Source: SHXR01 sp046160305 (GTDB lineage Bacteria; Pseudomonadota; Gammaproteobacteria; Burkholderiales; SG8-39). From it: a stretch of DNA of 64,000 bases. Position numbers and translations under genes: made by a program. The DNA lies in contig JBJXGX010000216.1 of assembly GCA_046160305.1 (NCBI GenBank), positions 62,001 to 126,000 of the forward strand. Direction: 5' to 3'. The number at the start of each line of letters is the position of its first letter. Within the stretch, counting starts at the first letter, position 1. The notes below the pieces were generated by a model. It was not told the DNA's origin, made no database searches, and worked only from the letters and a program-made list of their open reading frames with translations. Below are positions 26,881 through 34,866 of this stretch, piece by piece.

Positions 26881-28025
26881 GGCCAGAACTGCTTCGTCGC
26901 AATCCGCGCACCTTCGGCCATCGCGGCCAACTTTGCCCACACGACGTCCGGATCGACCGCGGCCTGCCCAACCCAGGTGCCGTACCCGCAGTCGGTGCCG
27001 GCGATCACGTTCTCACGCCCGACCAGGTTGGCGAACCGTGCGATTCGTTGTGCGACGAGCTCAGGATGCTCGATGAAATTGGACTTCGATTCCAGCACAC
27101 CGGGGATCAGCGTCTTGCCTTCGGGGAGCTTCAGGCGCTCGAACAAGGTCCATTCGTGCGCGTGGCGAGGATTCGCCGCCTCGAACGAAATGGCATTCGG
27201 ACGCGACTTGAAAACAATGTCGATGATGTCAGCGAGCGGCACGTCACGATGATGCGGGCCCTCATAGTTACCCCAGCAAACGTGGATCCGCAACTGCTCG
27301 GGCGGGATGTTGGCGAGTGCATGATTGAGCGCTTCGATATGCAGCTGCGCGCGTTTGCGGAATTCGTCGAGCGGAAGCTTCGCGTACTGGATGTGGCGCC
27401 CCATCGCGAGATCCGGGCAATCGATCTGCAGCACGATGCCCGCCTTGGCCAGCGTTTCATATTCATGCCGCATCGCATCGGCGATCGCGAAGAGGTAGGC
27501 CTCCTGGTTCGGGTAGTGGTCATTGCGAAAGAACAATGACACGACCCCGGGCGACGCCGCGCTCATGAAGCCGCCCCGCGCCTTCACTTGCGCCATCGCC
27601 ACCTTGAGATTGTCGACATCGTCAGGCGCCGCACGCTCGTCGCGAACACTGATCGGCGCATTGCACGCGGGCGTCTTGCGCCGCGAGCGCCCGGGGTCGC
27701 CGAACACCCGCTTGGCAAGATTCGGATATTCGTCGAGATCCTGGTAGACGAAGGTATTGCCCGTGCCACCGAAACCGTTCAGCCGGTCCTTGACGTATGT
27801 GGCGTAGCTCGGTTTGCTCATCTCGCCGTCGTTCACGAGATCGACGCCCGCGTCCGCCTGCTTCTTGACCACCTCGGCAACCGCTGATCGCACCCGGGCC
27901 GCCAGCGCGACCGAGTCGACCGGAACGCCGCTTTCTTTCGCATACATCATCTGGATGAGATCGTCCGGGCGCGGCAGGCTGCCGGTATGCGTCGTCAGAA
28001 ATCGGTCCATGCTTCGTTGCATCAT
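26877..28025 (-). CDS. MetE C-terminal-like zinc methyl/alkyltransferase, second copy
   Basis: 382 residues, a paralogue of the protein at 12619-13770 with long shared blocks (HVCWGNYEGPH, ISFEAANPRH, FIEHPELVAQR, AGTDCGYGT). The zinc ligands His248, Cys250, Glu282 and Cys346 are all present. It lacks the N-terminal half of MetE. Two ATGs at the start and a third at codon 6 leave the exact start open. It sits between an acyl-CoA-dehydrogenase-fold monooxygenase and a CoA ligase. A one-carbon or thiol-alkyl transfer step in catabolism is inferred; methionine synthesis is unlikely given the neighbours and the presence of two copies. Confidence 0.8.
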   Translation of the reverse strand: MMQRSMDRFLTTHTGSLPRPDDLIQMMYAKESGVPVDSVALAARVRSAVAEVVKKQADAGVDLVNDGEMSKPSYATYVKDRLNGFGGTGNTFVYQDLDEYPNLAKRVFGDPGRSRRKTPACNAPISVRDERAAPDDVDNLKVAMAQVKARGGFMSAASPGVVSLFFRNDHYPNQEAYLFAIADAMRHEYETLAKAGIVLQIDCPDLAMGRHIQYAKLPLDEFRKRAQLHIEALNHALANIPPEQLRIHVCWGNYEGPHHRDVPLADIIDIVFKSRPNAISFEAANPRHAHEWTLFERLKLPEGKTLIPGVLESKSNFIEHPELVAQRIARFANLVGRENVIAGTDCGYGTWVGQAAVDPDVVWAKLAAMAEGARIATKQFWP

Positions 28026-28062
28026 GCTCTCCAGTCGGATCTGCGAGGCGTTCCTCGGGGTG

Positions 28063-29268
28063 TCAGATCAGCGGCGAATTCGGCGCAAGCCCAAGCGCTA
28101 CCCGCCCATACATTTCCGCATTGGTCGGCCACGACAACAGCCCGTGCGCATTGATACCACGCAGATCACGCACCGCCATCTGCAGCGGATTCGCCTCGGC
28201 AATCCCGCTGCCGCTCGATGCGAACACGAGCGGCTCGATCGCCTCCAGACAGAGCCGCACCGCGTATGCGCAATCCATCCGCGCCTTGGCGCGCCGCAAG
28301 AGCGGCATCTCGGCCCGTGCCACCGCGTGTTCCTCGATCTCATCGATCATCGAATGCAGAATGAGATTCGCTGCGTCGATCCGGGTCGCCGCTTCGCCGA
28401 CCTGAATATGCGTGATCGGCATATCGATCTGCTTTTCATCGAAGGTGTACGACACGACGCGCCCCGGCAGCTTCGATTTGAACGCATCGAGCCCCCGTCT
28501 GGCGATGCCGATCGCCGGGCTGCAAATGAATAACGCGAGGACCGGCACCGGCGCGGAGAAATACAGGTTCGACCGATGCAAGGACGCGCCGGGCGAATTG
28601 CCCGCAATCGCGGCGGGAACGGACAGGAAGCGATGTTCCGGCACGAACACATCGTCGACGACGACGCTATTGCTGCCGGTGCCGGTGAGACCGGTCACAT
28701 ACCAATCATCCTTGATCGCAATGTCCGCAACAGGGATCACCATTTCGCCCGCGTCTACGACGGCGCCGTCATCGCCCACGATCACCTCACCGAGGATCAC
28801 CCATTGCGCATGATGCACGCCTGAGCAGAACGGCCAGAAACCGGAGAGGCGAAAACCGCCCGGAACCTTCTTCGCTTTCCCACGCGGGGCGAGGACGGCC
28901 GACACAATCGTATCCGCATTCGATCCATAGACTTCGTCTTGCGCTTTCCCGCTGAAGAGCCCGAGAAGCCAGGAATGCGCGTGGTACACCCCAAGGCACC
29001 ATCCGGTTGAGCCGCATCCTCGCGCGACCTCCGCAACCGCATCCAGATGCACATGCATGCTCGATTCGAGACCGCCGCAGCGGGCCGGCTGGAGAATCCT
29101 GTTGAGTCCGGCTTGCTTCAAAAGCGCGACGCTCTCGGGCAGAAGCCTGCGGGCCTCGATGGTCTTTTGCGCACCCTTCGCGAACTCTGGAACGAGGGCA
29201 GCCGCGCGGGCCACCATTTCGGTCCTGGCGCTTGCTTTGGCCGCGGACCCTACTGCGTTGGTCGACAT
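28063..29268 (-). CDS. acyl-CoA dehydrogenase-fold flavin monooxygenase (HsaA/DszC-type oxygenase component)
   Basis: 401 residues. The helical N-terminal domain contains ARRLLPESVALLKQAGLNRI and the middle domain GFWPFCSGVHHAQWVILGEV, which matches group D two-component flavin monooxygenases (p-hydroxyphenylacetate, HsaA, DszC). FCSG in place of the dehydrogenase catalytic loop supports oxygenase over dehydrogenase. Such enzymes use FMNH2 supplied by a separate small reductase; none is encoded nearby. It follows livF by 14 bases within the operon. The substrate may be an aromatic or an alkylated/sulfur compound, which would fit the next gene, a thiol-type MetE homologue. Confidence 0.8.
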   Translation of the reverse strand: MSTNAVGSAAKASARTEMVARAAALVPEFAKGAQKTIEARRLLPESVALLKQAGLNRILQPARCGGLESSMHVHLDAVAEVARGCGSTGWCLGVYHAHSWLLGLFSGKAQDEVYGSNADTIVSAVLAPRGKAKKVPGGFRLSGFWPFCSGVHHAQWVILGEVIVGDDGAVVDAGEMVIPVADIAIKDDWYVTGLTGTGSNSVVVDDVFVPEHRFLSVPAAIAGNSPGASLHRSNLYFSAPVPVLALFICSPAIGIARRGLDAFKSKLPGRVVSYTFDEKQIDMPITHIQVGEAATRIDAANLILHSMIDEIEEHAVARAEMPLLRRAKARMDCAYAVRLCLEAIEPLVFASSGSGIAEANPLQMAVRDLRGINAHGLLSWPTNAEMYGRVALGLAPNSPLI

Positions 29269-29282
29269 GGCTCCTCCGTTGA

Positions 29283-30005
29283 TCAGTGCCCGGCGCTTGC
29301 GTCTTCCCCGAGATATGCCTCACGGATGTGGCGCTGGGCGAGCAACTCGTGCGGCTTGCCTTCCGAGACGATGCGCCCGCCCTCCAGCACGTACACGCGC
29401 TGTGCGATCTCGAGGGCGATCGCGACATTCTGCTCGATCAGCAGCATCGACATACCCTCGGCATGAATCCGCTTCAGAACTTCGAACAATTGCTGCGTGA
29501 TGAGCGGCGAGAGGCCAAGCGACGGTTCATCGACCAGCAGCAGACTCGGCCGGGCCATCAAGGCCCGACCGACCGCCAGCATTTGTTGCTGTCCGCCGGA
29601 CAACGTGCCGGCAATCTGGCGCCTGCGCTCGCGAAGGATCGGAAAGATCTCGTAGACCCGCGCGAGCCCCTCTTCGCGATGGATGCGCGCGGCGCGCCGA
29701 TAGCACCCCATCTCGAGGTTCTCTTCAACGGTCATGCCAACGAAGAGACGGCGCCCCTCCGGAATGAGCGCGACGCCGCTTTCACACATCTGCTGCGACG
29801 GGAAAGCCGTGACATCGGCGCCGTTCAGCCACAAGGTTCCGCCACGGGAAGGCAGGATCCGCGCAATCGCGTTGATGAGCGTCGTCTTGCCCGCGCCGTT
29901 CGGCCCGACGACCGCCACGAGCTCGCCCTTGGCCACCGAGAGCGAGACTTCCCACAGGGCCGGCGCATCGCCGTATGAGACATCGAGTGCGCGCACCTCA
30001 AGCAT
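29283..30005 (-). CDS. livF: ABC transporter ATP-binding protein LivF
   Basis: 240 residues with Walker A (GPNGAGKTT, about 35-43), the signature LSGGQQQMLAVGRAL, Walker B LLLVDEPSLGLSP and the H-loop region. The spacing and the C-terminal YVLEGGRIVSEGKPHELL match LivF of the branched-chain amino acid/amide family, members of which also import aromatic acids. It overlaps the 3' end of the fused livM-livG gene by eight bases. It hydrolyses ATP on the cytoplasmic face of the importer. Confidence 0.9.
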   Translation of the reverse strand: MLEVRALDVSYGDAPALWEVSLSVAKGELVAVVGPNGAGKTTLINAIARILPSRGGTLWLNGADVTAFPSQQMCESGVALIPEGRRLFVGMTVEENLEMGCYRRAARIHREEGLARVYEIFPILRERRRQIAGTLSGGQQQMLAVGRALMARPSLLLVDEPSLGLSPLITQQLFEVLKRIHAEGMSMLLIEQNVAIALEIAQRVYVLEGGRIVSEGKPHELLAQRHIREAYLGEDASAGH

Positions 30006-31767
30006 GATGCGCTTTCCCCAAGTAGGCGGTGATGACCGCGGGCCTTCGCATCACGTCGTGCGGCTCGCCTTCAGCGATCACCTCGCCGTGATCGAGAACG
30101 ATCAGTCGCTCCGTCAAGGCGAGCACGGCCCGCATGTTGTGTTCGATGAAGATGATCGTCGCGCCACGATCACGAATGCTCCGGACCATGGTGACCGCGG
30201 TCGCGATCTCGGTAGGAGTGAGGCCCGCGAGCACTTCATCCAACATCACAAGCTCCGACCCCGATGCGAGCGCACGCGCGATTTCCAGAAACTTGCGCTG
30301 ATGGAGATTCAATTCCGTTGGCAACGCGTTGGCGCGCGCACCGAGCCCGACAAAGTCGAGCGCGCGCCGCGCCTCGGTTTCGGCGGCGGCCCGTTTCAAT
30401 CCTGCCGGCCCGTACATCGCGGGCAGCGCGACATTCTCCAGCACCGACAGGCGCACGAACGGGCGCGGAATCTGATAGGTCCGGCCCACACCCAGAACCG
30501 CGATTCGATGGGCATCCTCGTGCGCCAGATCGTGGTCGTGGAAGAGGATGCGACCGGCATCCGGACGATAGTAGCCGCTGATCACGTTGATCAGAGTCGA
30601 TTTACCTGAACCGTTCGGACCGACGATGCCGAGAATCTCCCCCTTGCGTACCTCGATACTGACCCCACCGAGTGCGCGCACGCCACTGAAGGACAACTGC
30701 ACATCCTCGCATCGAAGCAGCACCGGAGCGGATGCGCTCGCTGGTACCGCTGGAGAACGCGATCCACTCGCGGCATCGGGTACCGTGACATGATGCTCCT
30801 GCTCTCGCGGTGGGCCTGCGGATTGTCGTTTCCTTCGGCGCGCTTCGAGACGGCCCATCACACCATCGGGCAGGAAGAGGATGGCGATGATCAGAATCAG
30901 CCCGATCAGCGCACGTCCGGCCAACGCCCACTCGCCACCGACGAACACATAGTTGAGCGTGGTAATGAAGGTCGCGCCGATTGCAGCACCGAACCAGTGA
31001 CGGACGCCACCGATCAAACTCATCAGCACCACGAACAACGGCACGGTCACCGAAAACGTTTCCGGCACGGTCACGTAACTCACGAACACCGCTTGAATGC
31101 CACCGGCAACACCAGCCAGAAAACTCGAAATTCCGAGGGCAATCAATTTGAATTGGTAGGTCGGCACGCCCAGCACTTCGGCGACGTCCTCGTCATCGGC
31201 GATCGCGAAGAGACCCCTGCCGAAGCGCGAGTACTGCACCCACCACGCCACGCCAAGTGAACCCGCGGCGGTGATCAGCGCGAAAAAATACAACGATGCG
31301 GCGGGCGAACCGTAGATGTTCGGCATCGCCACGCCGCTCAGAAACACGCCGGGCCCGCCGTCGACCGAGGTATTGAGTGCGATCGTCGCCAGGACGAATG
31401 TGACCGCAAGGGTGAGGAGCGCGAACAATTCGCCGCGCAGCTCCTTCACGCGAAAGACCACCGCACCGATGGCCACACCGAGAGCGGCAGCAATAAGACC
31501 TGCGATCGGCAAGGTCCAGAGAAACGCGATGTCAGCCTTGGCGGTGAGATTAGCGGTCGTGTACATGCCAATGCCGAAGAACGCCCCGTGCCCGAACGAG
31601 AAGTAGCCCGTGTAGCCGGACAGGATCTGCCACGACGTCGCCAAGGCGATCCAGAAAAACACGAGGTAGAGAAAGGACTCGAGAAAGGCCGGCGGCTTGA
31701 ATGCAGGAAATACCGCGAACGCGATGACGACCAGCACAAACCCCACGAATCCGCGCGTGCCCTTCAT
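29998..31767 (-). CDS. fused ABC permease and ATPase (LivM-LivG)
   Basis: 589 residues from MKGTRGFVGF; the start lies one base after the livH stop. Residues about 1-320 are a LivM permease (WQILSGYTGYFSFGHGAFFG is its typical helix). A charged linker (about 320-350) joins it to LivG: GPNGSGKSTLINVISGYY as Walker A, NLHQRKFLEIARALAS as signature and LVMLDEVLAGL as Walker B. Such M-G fusions occur in this family but are a minority. An upstream in-frame extension is serine-rich and overlaps livH, so I reject it. Confidence 0.88.
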   Translation of the reverse strand: MKGTRGFVGFVLVVIAFAVFPAFKPPAFLESFLYLVFFWIALATSWQILSGYTGYFSFGHGAFFGIGMYTTANLTAKADIAFLWTLPIAGLIAAALGVAIGAVVFRVKELRGELFALLTLAVTFVLATIALNTSVDGGPGVFLSGVAMPNIYGSPAASLYFFALITAAGSLGVAWWVQYSRFGRGLFAIADDEDVAEVLGVPTYQFKLIALGISSFLAGVAGGIQAVFVSYVTVPETFSVTVPLFVVLMSLIGGVRHWFGAAIGATFITTLNYVFVGGEWALAGRALIGLILIIAILFLPDGVMGRLEARRRKRQSAGPPREQEHHVTVPDAASGSRSPAVPASASAPVLLRCEDVQLSFSGVRALGGVSIEVRKGEILGIVGPNGSGKSTLINVISGYYRPDAGRILFHDHDLAHEDAHRIAVLGVGRTYQIPRPFVRLSVLENVALPAMYGPAGLKRAAAETEARRALDFVGLGARANALPTELNLHQRKFLEIARALASGSELVMLDEVLAGLTPTEIATAVTMVRSIRDRGATIIFIEHNMRAVLALTERLIVLDHGEVIAEGEPHDVMRRPAVITAYLGKAHHA

Positions 31768-31768
31768 A

Positions 31769-32620
31769 TCAAACCTTATGCGGCCGCACGATGAGGATGA
31801 CGATGAGCAAAGTGAATGACACGAGCGGTGCCCAGGTCGGCGCGGTGACGGCCATGGTGATCGCTTCACTCACGCCGATGACGAGGCTCGCGATCAACAG
31901 ACCGACCGGATTGCCGAGTCCGCCAAGGATCACCGCGGCAAAGACCACGCCGAGCCACACGATGATCTGCGCGGGAGCGAGGGTCGAGGTGAGTGCGATG
32001 AAAATGCCCGCGAGCGCGGCTGATGCGCCGCTGATGCCGGAAATCAGATAGGCGAGACGCTTGTGATCGACACCGAACGCGCCGGCGATGATCGGGTTCT
32101 CGGCACTCGCTCGCAAAGCCTTGCCCACGTAGGTGAACTTGAGCCACGCCCACGTCACGACCGCCACGACGACGGCTACCAGGAACATCAAGGATTCGAC
32201 GATCGGCGCGAAAATGGGGCCGATCTTGATCGAAGCGGTCCCGTAACTCACCTCAAGGCGCCGGAAGTCGGCCGACCAGATCCACTGGATCAAAGTTTCC
32301 ACCAGCACGAGAATGCCGAAGCTGACCAGCAACGAGGCAAATTCGGTCACCGCAAAACGAATGAACAGATACTGGAGCGCGATACCGATCAGAAAAAACA
32401 CCGGCAGCAGGATGAGGAGCGCAACGCCGGGATTCAGGGCACCCGCGCCGATCAATTGATAACTCAAGTACGCGCCGAGAAAGACGAACGCGAAGTGCGC
32501 GAGATTGATGACCTGCAGAAAGCGCCATGACAGGCTCAGGCCGAGCCCAAGCAGCGTGTAGAGGCCGCCGATCAGGACACCGGAGAGGATCGACTGGGCA
32601 AGGAGGGATGCGCTCGGCAT
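31769..32620 (-). CDS. livH: branched-chain amino acid/aromatic-type ABC permease LivH
   Basis: 283 residues and about eight hydrophobic helices. Family motifs are GLYTLLGLGLSLSWRFLQVINLAHF near the N-terminus in part (VINLAHFAF), ALRASAENPIIAGAFGVD as the coupling loop, and AAVILGGLGNPVGLL. It would form the channel with the LivM half of the next gene. It is first in the operon; no periplasmic binding protein gene lies upstream or within, which is unusual. Substrates of such systems in catabolic operons are often aromatic acids. Confidence 0.88.
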   Translation of the reverse strand: MPSASLLAQSILSGVLIGGLYTLLGLGLSLSWRFLQVINLAHFAFVFLGAYLSYQLIGAGALNPGVALLILLPVFFLIGIALQYLFIRFAVTEFASLLVSFGILVLVETLIQWIWSADFRRLEVSYGTASIKIGPIFAPIVESLMFLVAVVVAVVTWAWLKFTYVGKALRASAENPIIAGAFGVDHKRLAYLISGISGASAALAGIFIALTSTLAPAQIIVWLGVVFAAVILGGLGNPVGLLIASLVIGVSEAITMAVTAPTWAPLVSFTLLIVILIVRPHKV

Positions 32621-33066
32621 GGTGTTAGGCGCTATCGGGTGCTGCCGAAGTGTCCATCAAGAACCGAAGGTTCGCGCACATGGACCGAAGGATCGCGCAA
32701 AACGACCGAAGGATCGCCCAATCGGGCACACCCAATCGGGCACGCCCGATCGGCCAATACGATCTTGCCAGCAGGCGGCATTGCCGCATCCCGTCTCCCC
32801 TTATGTGTTCGAACCACGACACGTGCCCGGCAACAACACGCACCGCCTTCAGATGCTCGCAGCGATTGTACCTACGAATTCCGTAAGGCACTTCCCGACC
32901 CGCCGGGTGCCGCCTTGACGCGACCTCACGACCGCGAATCCTCTCTGTCGGCCTGACGTCAACCGGCTGGCTTAGCCGCTGGAGGCAAGTGACTGGTGGT
33001 CGCGAATTAGAGCGGTTGAGCATCGATTTCCCTTGGGAAATTCACGCTTTCGCCGATAGAGGTTGC
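32621..33066. repeat. divergent intergenic region with 21-bp tandem repeats
   Basis: The region separates the minus-strand liv operon from the FecR-domain gene. At 32661-32723 there are three copies of a 21-bp unit built on GACCGAAGGATCGCGCA, with the first diverged (GAACCGAAGGTTCGCGCA). Directly after, CAATCGGGCAC occurs twice, followed by the inverted CGCCCGATCGG. A short plus-strand frame reads the repeat as DRRIAQN/DRRIAQS heptads, but there is no other sign of coding. The promoter of the liv operon must lie here; I cannot place it. Confidence 0.65.
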
Positions 33067-34059
33067 GTGTCTATCCAATCCACCATCCACCGGATCGCGC
33101 TGTCGCTCGTGATCACCGGTTCCCAGCTTGCGGCGGCGGCTGAACCCGCCGGGCGCTTCCTTTGGGTCCGCGGAGCGGTAACGATCATCGCCGTCGATGG
33201 TGAATCGCGGATCGCCGCAAAGCATGCGGCGGTCCATGAGGGCGAAACGATCCGGACCGGACCGGATGGCCTCGCACAGTTGCGTCTGGTGGACCGTGGC
33301 ATTCTGTCGCTTCGCACCGATACCGAGTTGGCGCTCAAGCGCTATTCTTTTGAAGGCGGCAGCGAATCGGCCGGCTCGGTGCTGATGTATCTGACACGCG
33401 GGGGCGTTCGCTCGGTGACGGGCCTGATCGGAAAGATCAATCCCTCGGCCTACACCTTGGAGACTCCGACTGCATTGGTGGGCGTACGCGGAACGGACCA
33501 TGAGACCTACCACCTGCCCTTGGACGCGGGAGATGGACCGGGGTTGCCAGGCACCTACGATCACGTTCACGAAGGCGCCACCGTGCTCCGGGGTTCGACA
33601 GAAACGCTCGAGATCAAGGCCGGCCAATCGGGCTTTGCGGGTCTCGCGGAGCAAAAACCGGCGCACCTCGATGTGCGCCCGCCGATTTACCGTGCCCCGT
33701 CGGAACGGGTCGAATCGATCAGCTTGCAACAGGCCAAGCTCCGTACTGCCCGCACGCGAATCGCCGTCGTGCTGACTTCACGTCCGCCGGAACACACGAG
33801 CGGCATCGAACCTTGGGAAGCACCACCCGCCCCGGCGCGCACGAAACCCACGCCGTTCCGCCCGATGCCAATCGGGTCCTACGGTCTTGGTCTGCGCACG
33901 CCGCCGCGATCCGCACTGCCTGACACCAACGCGCCGAATCCTTTCACCCTGCTTCCGCAATCGACGGCCAATCCGGTCTGGACCGTGCTCGATCCACCCG
34001 ACGCCGAGCTCGCGCCGATTCGCACCCTCAGCGACCGGCAACTGCCGACCACCCCGTAA
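33067..34059 (+). CDS. FecR-domain periplasmic protein
   Basis: 330 residues from a GTG preceded by AGAGG. An N-terminal signal sequence (RIALSLVITGSQLAAAAEP) leads into a FecR-like beta domain: HEGETIRTGPDGLAQLRLVD, then LALKRYSFEG and LETPTALVGVRGTD, the classic stretch of this family. The last 110 residues are proline-rich and likely unstructured. It is not near a sigma factor or TonB receptor, so it is not a normal iron-signalling FecR. Stand-alone FecR-domain proteins in betaproteobacteria are thought to act in the envelope. Its exact role is unknown. Confidence 0.72.
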   Translation: MSIQSTIHRIALSLVITGSQLAAAAEPAGRFLWVRGAVTIIAVDGESRIAAKHAAVHEGETIRTGPDGLAQLRLVDRGILSLRTDTELALKRYSFEGGSESAGSVLMYLTRGGVRSVTGLIGKINPSAYTLETPTALVGVRGTDHETYHLPLDAGDGPGLPGTYDHVHEGATVLRGSTETLEIKAGQSGFAGLAEQKPAHLDVRPPIYRAPSERVESISLQQAKLRTARTRIAVVLTSRPPEHTSGIEPWEAPPAPARTKPTPFRPMPIGSYGLGLRTPPRSALPDTNAPNPFTLLPQSTANPVWTVLDPPDAELAPIRTLSDRQLPTTP

Positions 34060-34076
34060 GTCCTGATCGGCGCGAC

Positions 34077-34104
34077 GGACTCGGCTCCACGGACTCGGCT
34101 CCAC
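34077..34104. repeat. 14-bp tandem duplication
   Basis: GGACTCGGCTCCAC occurs twice in immediate succession just after the FecR-domain gene stop. It is non-coding and too short to name. Confidence 0.7.
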
Positions 34105-34203
34105 GAATTTCGCGCATTGCCCAGTTGTCGGGCACACTTCGAGGTTCACGACGCCGCTCCTCGAACGCTTCTCGCCGAAATTCGGCTCACGCGCCTCCAA
34201 GCA

Positions 34204-34866
34204 ATGCCAGCCACCACCATTCGTGCCGTCCTTTGGGATTTCGGCGGTGTGATCACCGAGAGTCCGTTCGAGGCCTTTCGCCGATTTGAAGCGACCCGCG
34301 GATTGCCGCGCGATTTCATCCGATCGGTCAACACGGTCAATCCCGATTCGAACGCCTGGGCGCTCTACGAGCGGAGCCAGATTTCTCTCGATCAGTTCGA
34401 TCTCGCATTCGAAGCGGAGTCACGTGCCGCCGGGCACGCGATCCGCGGCGCTGAGATCGCCCATCTGCTCTATGGCGCGATTCGCCCAAATATGGTCGAA
34501 GCGCTGCAACGCTGCAAGCCGCATTTCAGGAACGCCTGCCTCACCAACAATGTCATCACGCGTGCGCATCACGGACTACCCACCACGGATGAGCGCGCCC
34601 AGCAAGTCATCGCGGTGATGCGACTCTTCGATCATGTGATCGAATCGAGCAAGGTCGGCGCGCGCAAACCCGAACCGCGCTTCTATGAAATTGCGCTGGA
34701 GCGTGTTGGCGTGCGGGCCGATGAAGCCGTTTTTCTGGACGACCTTGGGATCAATCTGAAACCTGCGCGCGCCATGGGAATGACGACCATCAAGGTCACG
34801 GACCCGGACGCGGCGCTCGCCGAACTGCAAGACATTCTTCGCATCCCTCTACGAACCCTTGAATGA
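34204..34866 (+). CDS. HAD-IA family hydrolase
   Basis: 220 residues from MPATTIRAVLWDFGGV. The DFGGV motif supplies the aspartate nucleophile in the variant typical of this group; CLTNN is motif II, SSKVGARKPEPRFY gives the motif III lysine, and VFLDDLGINL motif IV. It resembles the phosphatase domain found at the N-terminus of mammalian soluble epoxide hydrolase. Its stop overlaps the start of the next gene (ATGA), and that gene plus a MaoC dehydratase follow, so the three are probably co-transcribed. Substrate unknown. Confidence 0.8.
   Translation: MPATTIRAVLWDFGGVITESPFEAFRRFEATRGLPRDFIRSVNTVNPDSNAWALYERSQISLDQFDLAFEAESRAAGHAIRGAEIAHLLYGAIRPNMVEALQRCKPHFRNACLTNNVITRAHHGLPTTDERAQQVIAVMRLFDHVIESSKVGARKPEPRFYEIALERVGVRADEAVFLDDLGINLKPARAMGMTTIKVTDPDAALAELQDILRIPLRTLE

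Noticed and set aside
32624..32630. Other GTTAGGC heptamers (also at 46025-46031 and 61100-61106) as attC cores
   Set aside because: No partner RYYYAAC box or stem could be found around them; the heptamer is expected by chance in 64 kb.
32661..32723. CRISPR array
   Set aside because: Repeats abut without unique spacers and no cas gene is present; the same holds for 53804-53867.
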